Of a stretch of 19,838 nt of DNA, positions 15,557-19,838 are shown piece after piece. Made by a program: the position numbers and the translations under genes. Under the pieces are notes generated by a model. That model was not told the origin of the DNA and did no database searches. It saw nothing but the letters and a program-made list of their open reading frames with translations. The stretch's first letter is position 1. Every line of letters starts with the position of its first letter. The DNA is from JBOGEN01 sp050743265. Its GTDB lineage: Bacteria > Actinomycetota > Actinomycetes > JBOGEN01. The DNA is taken from positions 1 through 19,838 of the forward strand of contig JBOGEN010000210.1 in the NCBI GenBank assembly GCA_050743265.1, given 5' to 3'.

Positions 15557-16338
15557 TTCGCCCTCGCAGTCAGCCACACCGCGGCGGCGATCAGCACGCC
15601 GAGGCCAACGACCCAGATCACGAGACCCTCCGAGACCGGCCCGATGCGCCCGAGGCCGGCGCCGCCCGGGTTCGGCTCCTTCTCGAGGGAGGACACGAAC
15701 TTGATGATGTCCTGTTTCTCCTCGGGGTGCAGCGTCCCGTCGCCGAAGACCGGCATCGACTGCGGCCCGGTGAGCATGGCCTCGTACATGTGCTTGGGCT
15801 CCACGTCCTTCAGGGACGGGGCGAACTTGCCGTGGGTGAGCGCCCCGCCCTCACCGGCGAAGTTGTGGCACTGGGCGCAGTTGGAGCGGAACAGCTCACC
15901 GCCCTCGACCAGGTCGGCGTCCTTGTACGCGTACTCCTCGCGGGTGGGGGCGCTCGGGCCTGGGGCGAGCGAGTCGACGTACGCGGCCAGCTGGTCGATC
16001 TCCGGCTGGGAGTACACGGGGGGCTTGCGCTGGGCCTGCGCACCCGGCTGCGCGAGGGGCATGCGCCCGGTGGCGACCTGGAAGTCGACCGCGGCACCGC
16101 CGACGCCGATCAGGCTGGGCCCGTCCGTCGTGCCCTGCGCGTCCAGCCCGTGGCAGCTCGAGCAGGTCTGGACGAAGAGCTCGCGGCCCTGCTCCTCGGC
16201 GAGCGACGCGCCCGGGGACGCCTCGGCCTGGTTCGACGACGTCAGAGCCGTGTAGAGCCCACCCGTGACGAGCAGGGCGGTGAACAGGACGGCCAGCGCC
16301 GCGAGCGGATGGCGCCGCCGTACGGAAAGCGACTTCAC
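15553..16338 (-). CDS. qcrC: Diheme cytochrome c subunit of the bcc complex
   Basis: Membrane-anchored diheme cytochrome c that connects the Rieske protein directly to CuA of the oxidase, replacing a soluble cytochrome c. It has an N-terminal hydrophobic segment (about 11-30), heme motifs CSSCH (C59-H63) and CAQCH (C154-H158), and a C-terminal membrane anchor (about 236-257) followed by TARAK. GTG 16338 has GGGGA 6 nt upstream and gives 261 residues; GTG 16362, in frame and overlapping the ctaE stop as GTGA, is an equally serious alternative adding eight residues. The stop overlaps the qcrA start. Two c-type hemes per chain is the actinobacterial hallmark. Confidence 0.96.
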   Translation of the reverse strand: MKSLSVRRRHPLAALAVLFTALLVTGGLYTALTSSNQAEASPGASLAEEQGRELFVQTCSSCHGLDAQGTTDGPSLIGVGGAAVDFQVATGRMPLAQPGAQAQRKPPVYSQPEIDQLAAYVDSLAPGPSAPTREEYAYKDADLVEGGELFRSNCAQCHNFAGEGGALTHGKFAPSLKDVEPKHMYEAMLTGPQSMPVFGDGTLHPEEKQDIIKFVSSLEKEPNPGGAGLGRIGPVSEGLVIWVVGLGVLIAAAVWLTARAK

Positions 16339-16358
16339 GAAGAATCCCCGATCCCGGG

Positions 16359-16997
16359 TCACTGGATGACGTAGATGGTCAGGTACAGCCCGACCCACAC
16401 GACGTCGACGAAGTGCCAGTAGTACGACACGACGATGGCGGTCGTGGCCTGACCGTGGGTGAACCGCCTCATCGCGAAGGTGCGGGCCAGCACGAGCAGG
16501 AACGCGATCAGGCCACCCGTCACGTGCATTCCGTGGAAGCCCGTGAGCAGGTAGAACACGGAGCCGTACGGGTGGGCAGAGATCGTCATGCCCTCCTCGA
16601 CGAGGGTGACGTACTCGTACACCTGGCCTATGACGAAGACCGTCCCCATCACGAACGTGATGGTGAACCACTTCCGTAGCCGCCGGACGTCACCGCGCTC
16701 GGCGGCGAACACGCCGATCTGGCACGTCACCGACGAGAGCACCAGGATGATGGCGTTGACCGCCGTGAACGGGATGTTGAGCTCGGCGTTCTCCGCCGGC
16801 CAGACGTCGCTGACCGACCTGATCGTGAAGTACATCGCGAACAGGGCCGCGAAGAACATCAACTCGGAGGAGAGCCACACGATCGTCCCGACGCTGACCA
16901 TGTTCGGCCGGTTCGCGGGAGTGGGCGAGGCGCCCGGTGGGGCTAGGGAGGCTGTCGACACGCGGGCCATTATTGCTATGGATGCCGCCGTTGACAT
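16359..16997 (-). CDS. ctaE: Cytochrome c oxidase subunit III
   Basis: Structural membrane subunit of the aa3 oxidase, 212 residues with five membrane helices, as in other actinobacterial CtaE proteins. Family signatures are VGTIVWLSSELMFFAALFA near residue 40, GFHGMHVTGG, and YYWHFVDVVWVGLY close to the C-terminus. The ATG at 16997 is chosen because AGGGGG lies 5 nt upstream; an internal ATG at 16970 has no such site. First gene of the ctaE-qcrCAB operon on this strand, divergent from the CtaG-like gene. The start region includes an A/T-rich patch (CCATAGCAATAATGG) unlike its surroundings. Confidence 0.96.
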   Translation of the reverse strand: MSTAASIAIMARVSTASLAPPGASPTPANRPNMVSVGTIVWLSSELMFFAALFAMYFTIRSVSDVWPAENAELNIPFTAVNAIILVLSSVTCQIGVFAAERGDVRRLRKWFTITFVMGTVFVIGQVYEYVTLVEEGMTISAHPYGSVFYLLTGFHGMHVTGGLIAFLLVLARTFAMRRFTHGQATTAIVVSYYWHFVDVVWVGLYLTIYVIQ

Positions 16998-17015
16998 CCC
17001 GACCCCCTACGGCAT

Positions 17016-17031
17016 GTCGGCGAATACCGAC
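17016..17031. promoter_or_regulatory. Inverted repeat in the ctaE/CtaG-like divergent promoter region
   Basis: GTCGG and CCGAC flank a 6-nt AT-richer centre (CGAATA); one wobble and one A-T pair extend it. It occupies the middle of the only 48 nt between the two divergent genes, so a regulator bound here could affect both. A TAGCCT at 17033-17038, 7 nt before the GTG of the CtaG-like gene, could be a -10 box giving a leaderless transcript; no matching -35 is evident. Confidence 0.3.
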
Positions 17032-17045
17032 GTAGCCTGCGGGCT

Positions 17046-18152
17046 GTGGAAACCGAGGTGCCCCTCGTGGCCGGAGTGGCGGGGCCGGCACCGGGGCCGG
17101 GAGGGTGGCTCTGGGCCCATGGCGGCGCGGCAGGGCAGCATCCGCCGCTGACCCCCGGTGACTGGCTCACCACCTGGACGTTCGACCCCTGGCTCGCCGT
17201 GTTCGTCGCGGTCGTGGCCGGCCTGTACCTGATGGGGGTCCGCCGGCTGCGTGAGCGGGGGGACCGCTGGCCGGTCTGGCGCTCGCTCTGCTTCCTCGGG
17301 CTCGGCCTGGGGAGCATCGTGGTGGCCACCCAGTCCGTGCTCGCCGTCTACGACGACGTGCTGGTCACGCCGCACATGATCCAGCACATGATCCTCGCGA
17401 TGCTGGCGCCGATCTTCCTCGCGCTGGGGGCGCCGTTGACGCTGGCGCTACGCACGCTCCCGCGCCGTCCGCGGGGCTGGCTGGTGCGGCTGCTGCACAG
17501 CCGGGTCGCGAAGGTCGTGGCGTTCCCCGTGGTGGGCGGGATGCTGTTCGTGCTGACGCCGTTCGTCCTCTACTTCACGGGGTGGTACGAGGCCAGCCTG
17601 CGCAGCCTGTACCTGCACGAGGTGCTGCACCTGCACTTCCTGCTGGTGGGCTGCCTGTGGTTCTGGCCGCTCCTCGGGCTCGACCCGGTGCCCGGCCGGC
17701 TCCCGTACCCCCTGCGGCTGCTGGCGACGTTCACCACGATGCCGTTCCACGCGTTCCTCGGCATCACGATCATGGGCGGCAACCTGCTCGCCGAGGAGTA
17801 CTACGTCGGGCTCGCCCGCACCTGGGGGCCGAGCCTCGTCGACGACCAGAGGACCGCGGGTGGCCTGCTCTGGGCCGGCGGCGACCTCGTGGCCTTCATG
17901 GTCATGGCCGTGCTGTTCGTCCAGTGGGTGCAGGCCTCGGAGCGGGAGGCAGCTCGCGAGGACCGCCGGCTCGACATGCTCGAACGGGCCGGCCAACGGG
18001 AGGGCGAGCGGGGCGGCCGGACCGGCCTCGAGCAGGCCAGCGGGGCGGACCGGGACCAGGCCAACCTCCCGGGGCGGGAGCAGTCAACCCGGCAGGACGC
18101 CGCGTCGGACGTGCCGCGGGGTGTGCCCGGCCGTCCCGCGGTCCGCGGGTAG
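17046..18152 (+). CDS. CtaG-like cytochrome c oxidase assembly protein
   Basis: Polytopic membrane protein of the caa3_CtaG family, thought to help copper delivery or assembly of heme-copper oxidases. It starts at GTG 17046 (368 residues); GTGs at 17058, 17067 and 17076 are possible alternatives, as no ribosome site is clear. About seven hydrophobic segments lie between residues 46 and 295. Conserved histidine-bearing motifs are TPHMIQHMILAMLAP, LHEVLHLHFLLVGCLW and MPFHAFLGITIMGG, candidates for metal ligands. From about residue 296 on there is a hydrophilic tail of about 70 residues rich in Arg, Glu, Gln and Gly, not part of the family core. Placement beside ctaE supports the assembly role. 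It is unrelated in sequence to the Cox11 proteins also called CtaG. Confidence 0.9.
   Translation: METEVPLVAGVAGPAPGPGGWLWAHGGAAGQHPPLTPGDWLTTWTFDPWLAVFVAVVAGLYLMGVRRLRERGDRWPVWRSLCFLGLGLGSIVVATQSVLAVYDDVLVTPHMIQHMILAMLAPIFLALGAPLTLALRTLPRRPRGWLVRLLHSRVAKVVAFPVVGGMLFVLTPFVLYFTGWYEASLRSLYLHEVLHLHFLLVGCLWFWPLLGLDPVPGRLPYPLRLLATFTTMPFHAFLGITIMGGNLLAEEYYVGLARTWGPSLVDDQRTAGGLLWAGGDLVAFMVMAVLFVQWVQASEREAAREDRRLDMLERAGQREGERGGRTGLEQASGADRDQANLPGREQSTRQDAASDVPRGVPGRPAVRG
18135..18149 (+). terminator. Hairpin at the end of the CtaG-like gene
   Basis: CCCGCG (18135-18140) pairs with CGCGGG (18144-18149) with a GTC loop; the stem covers the last codons and the TAG follows directly. Six perfect GC pairs, no T-tract. 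It would separate the CtaG-like gene from the receiver-zinc ribbon-trpD group. Confidence 0.4.
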
Positions 18153-18212
18153 CATCGGCGCTGCCGGAACCCCCGGTCGCTCTGCCTCCACCCGTCCCGA
18201 GGACCGCCGTCG

Positions 18213-18641
18213 ATGACGAGTACGCCCGCCGCCGACCAGCAGACGATGAAGATCCTGGTCTACAGCGACGACGTGAACACGCGCGAGAAGGTCCGGCTGG
18301 CCCTGGGGCGCCGCCCGGCCCCTGACGTCCCGCGGGTCGAGATCGCCGAGTGCGCGACGGCCCCGGCGGTCTTCACCGGGATGCGCTCCGGCGGGGTGGA
18401 CGTCTGCGTGCTCGACGGCGAGGCCGTCCCCGCCGGTGGCATGGGTATCTGCCGCCAGCTCAAGGACGAGATCTACCGGTGCCCGCCGGTTCTCGTGCTG
18501 ACCGGGCGGCGCGACGACGCCTGGCTGGCCGCGTGGTCCCGGGCGGAGGGGGCCGTGCCGCACCCCCTCGACCCGGTGGCCGTGGCCAACGCTGTGGCCG
18601 AGCTCATGCGGCGGCGGGTCTCCCGTACGCCCGTGGCCTGA
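18213..18641 (+). CDS. Stand-alone receiver-like protein with a degenerate active site
   Basis: 142 residues resembling a CheY-type receiver with no output domain. It keeps the acidic pair D19/D20 (LVYSDDVN), a possible phospho-acceptor D68 (VCVLDGEAV) and T97 (VLVLTGRR). The lysine normally found before the conserved proline in the K-P motif is replaced: the sequence reads GAVPHPLDP, with H117 at the lysine position. So phosphorylation may not drive a normal switch. No histidine kinase lies nearby. ATG 18213 has only a weak GAGGA nine nt upstream; ATG 18246 would still keep the fold. It is 16 nt before the zinc-ribbon gene, so the two and trpD are probably co-transcribed. Function unknown. 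Confidence 0.75.
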   Translation: MTSTPAADQQTMKILVYSDDVNTREKVRLALGRRPAPDVPRVEIAECATAPAVFTGMRSGGVDVCVLDGEAVPAGGMGICRQLKDEIYRCPPVLVLTGRRDDAWLAAWSRAEGAVPHPLDPVAVANAVAELMRRRVSRTPVA

Positions 18642-18657
18642 CGAGCGGGGGCTCGGG

Positions 18658-18921
18658 GTGAACGTGACCGCGTGGTGCGGGTCGTGCGGGGGGGCGTTCG
18701 CGCTCTCGGAGGTGGTGCACAGCGGGGTGGGGCGCTGCCCGCGCTGCGCCGAGGTCCTCGCCCCCGACTACACGGCGGTGCTCGCCGGCGCCGTCCGTCA
18801 GTACCTGAGCGCCGCGGACGCCCTGGAGGGTGCCACCCGGCAGCTCCGCCAGATCGCCCCCTCGCTGCACGTCGACCGGCGCCGCCTGTCGTCGGACCTC
18901 GACGCCGCCGCCGACTCCTGA
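18658..18921 (+). CDS. Small zinc-ribbon protein, function unknown
   Basis: 87 residues. The N-terminal third has two CxxC knuckles, C7-x2-C10 (WCGSCGGAF) and C27-x2-C30 (GRCPRCAEV), spaced like a zinc ribbon; the rest is a predicted helical, charged segment (about 37-87). GTG 18658 is preceded by GCGGGGG at 6 nt; GTG 18664 is a possible alternative. It sits between the receiver-like gene and trpD with gaps of 16 and 20 nt. It may bind nucleic acid or a protein partner; nothing in the sequence identifies the target. Confidence 0.75.
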   Translation: MNVTAWCGSCGGAFALSEVVHSGVGRCPRCAEVLAPDYTAVLAGAVRQYLSAADALEGATRQLRQIAPSLHVDRRRLSSDLDAAADS

Positions 18922-18941
18922 CGCCTCACCGGAGGCCGTAC

Positions 18942-19838
18942 GTGTCCGAACGCACCTGGTCGCACCTGCTCGCCACCCTGCTCCGGGGTGACTCGCTCGA
19001 CTCCGCCGACACGGCCTGGGCGATGGGCCAGGTGATGGACGGCGAGGCCACGCCCGTCCAGGTGGCAGGGTTCGTCGTCGCCCTGCGTGCCAAGGGCGAG
19101 ACGCCGGACGAGGTCGCCGGGTTCGTCCGGGCGATGCTCGGGCGGGCGATCCGCATCGACGTCCCCGGTCCCGCGGTCGACACCTGCGGCACCGGAGGGG
19201 ACCGGGCACACACGGTCAACATCTCCACCATGTCCGCGATCGTGGTCGCCGCGGCAGGGGTTCGCGTGGTCAAGCACGGGAACCGGGCGGCCTCCTCCCG
19301 CTGCGGGTCGGCCGACCTGCTCGAAGCCCTCGGAGTCGCGGTCGACCTGGCGCCCGAGGACGTCCCGGCCTGCGTCGAGCAGGCCGGCATCGGCTTCTGC
19401 TTCGCCCCGCACTTCCACCCCGCGCTGCGCCACGCGGCGGTGCCGCGACGGGAGCTCGGTGTGGCCACCGTGTTCAACTTCCTGGGCCCGCTCACGAACC
19501 CCGCCCAGGTGGGGGCGCAGGCCGTCGGCGTCGCGGACGCACGGATGGCCGCCGTCATGGCCGACGTCCTTGCCGCACGGGGGACGAGCGCACTCGTGTT
19601 CCACGGCGACGACGGGCTCGACGAGCTGACCACGAGCACCAGCTCGCGGGTGTGGGTCGTCGGCGACGGGGCCGTGAGTGAGACCTCGCTCGACCCACGT
19701 GACCTCGGACTCGCGCTCGCGCCGGTCGAGGCCTTGCGCGGCGGGGAGGCGAACCAGAACGCGAGCGCCGCGCGGGCGTTCCTGGCCGGGGAGCGCGGTG
19801 CGGTGCGCGACGCCGTCCTGCTCAACGCGGCCGGGGCC
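18942..19838 (+). CDS. trpD: Anthranilate phosphoribosyltransferase (3' truncated by window)
   Basis: Second step of tryptophan synthesis: anthranilate plus PRPP gives phosphoribosyl-anthranilate; cytosolic dimer. GTG 18942 follows a clear GGAGG six nt upstream. The 299 visible codons stay open to the last base, so the gene runs on, missing perhaps 45-60 residues. The PRPP/Mg site GTGGD is at residues 83-87, followed by TVNIST, VKHGNRAASS (anthranilate site), NFLGPLTNP, DDGLDELTT and GGEANQNA. It is last in view of a likely group with the receiver-like and zinc-ribbon genes; other trp genes are not present. M. tuberculosis also has trpD next to ctaE, though there without these intervening genes, as I recall. 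Confidence 0.97.
   Translation, partial: MSERTWSHLLATLLRGDSLDSADTAWAMGQVMDGEATPVQVAGFVVALRAKGETPDEVAGFVRAMLGRAIRIDVPGPAVDTCGTGGDRAHTVNISTMSAIVVAAAGVRVVKHGNRAASSRCGSADLLEALGVAVDLAPEDVPACVEQAGIGFCFAPHFHPALRHAAVPRRELGVATVFNFLGPLTNPAQVGAQAVGVADARMAAVMADVLAARGTSALVFHGDDGLDELTTSTSSRVWVVGDGAVSETSLDPRDLGLALAPVEALRGGEANQNASAARAFLAGERGAVRDAVLLNAAGA

Noticed and set aside
14630..16255. 541-codon plus-strand open frame opposite qcrA and qcrC
   Set aside because: Shadow of the Rieske and cytochrome c genes, which have complete cofactor motifs on the other strand.
16991..16996. Perfect TTGACA as a -35 box for the CtaG-like gene
   Set aside because: The positions 17-18 nt downstream (ATGTCG, TGTCGG) do not resemble a -10 box, and the hexamer lies within the first codons of ctaE.
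18135..18152. Hairpin at 18135-18149 as a programmed frameshift or readthrough signal for the CtaG-like gene
   Set aside because: There is no slippery sequence before it and the next frame does not lead into a sensible domain; a terminator is the simpler reading.
1..19838. A novel defence, mobile or biosynthetic system, CRISPR array or RNA gene
   Set aside because: Every stretch over about 250 nt is explained by a recognisable housekeeping gene or short spacer; no spaced direct repeats, integrase, transposase or cloverleaf-like sequence was found by eye.

Overview
The window is about 19.8 kb of very GC-rich, densely coded bacterial chromosome from an actinomycete (Actinomycetota). The family evidence is an actinobacterial cytochrome bcc-aa3 gene set (diheme QcrC, Rieske protein QcrA with extra N-terminal membrane helices, long QcrB, lipoprotein-type CtaC, small subunit CtaF), many GTG starts and an LdtMt2-type L,D-transpeptidase. 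The glycerate kinase / HesB-like / adenosine kinase / cta-qcr / trpD order resembles, from memory, the Rv2205c-Rv2192c neighbourhood of Mycobacterium tuberculosis. A member of Micrococcales (Cellulomonas-like) would fit, but the genus cannot be fixed from sequence alone.

Layout. 1-1135 (+): 3' part of an M20 metallopeptidase. 1203-2411 (-): nadA, convergent with it. 2664-3368 (+): short secreted L,D-transpeptidase. 3510-4604 (+): glycerate kinase. 4785-5135 (+): HesB/ErpA-type Fe-S carrier. 5250-6236 (+): adenosine kinase (AdoK type). 6265-7002 (+): aat. 6978-8353 (-): a cysteine desulfurase and a TusA-like protein sharing a 4-nt stop/start overlap. 8501-11453 (+): ctaC-ctaD-ctaF. 11550-12758 (+): LdtMt2-type lipoprotein L,D-transpeptidase. 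12864-16997 (-): ctaE-qcrC-qcrA-qcrB, facing the ctaCDF side. 17046-18152 (+): CtaG-type oxidase assembly membrane protein, divergent from ctaE across 48 nt. 18213-19838 (+): receiver-like protein, small zinc-ribbon protein and trpD, cut by the window end.

How it works together. The core is the respiratory supercomplex: QcrB/QcrA/QcrC oxidise menaquinol and pass electrons through the diheme QcrC to the CuA site of CtaC and the heme-copper centre of CtaD, with CtaE and CtaF as further oxidase subunits and the CtaG-like protein for copper/oxidase assembly. Both operons are tightly coupled by GTGA or ATGA overlaps. Around them lie Fe-S and sulfur functions (HesB/ErpA, desulfurase plus TusA; NadA and QcrA are Fe-S enzymes), two cell-wall cross-linking enzymes and NAD, adenosine, glycerate and tryptophan metabolism.

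No intergenic stretch exceeds 300 nt. I saw no tRNA or rRNA gene, CRISPR array, insertion sequence, phage gene or toxin-antitoxin pair. This is mostly a conserved housekeeping region. The points most worth a second look are the desulfurase-TusA pair, the receiver that lacks its conserved lysine, three CACGTG palindromes in the nadA/L,D-transpeptidase intergenic region and an inverted repeat in the ctaE/ctaG divergent promoter region.
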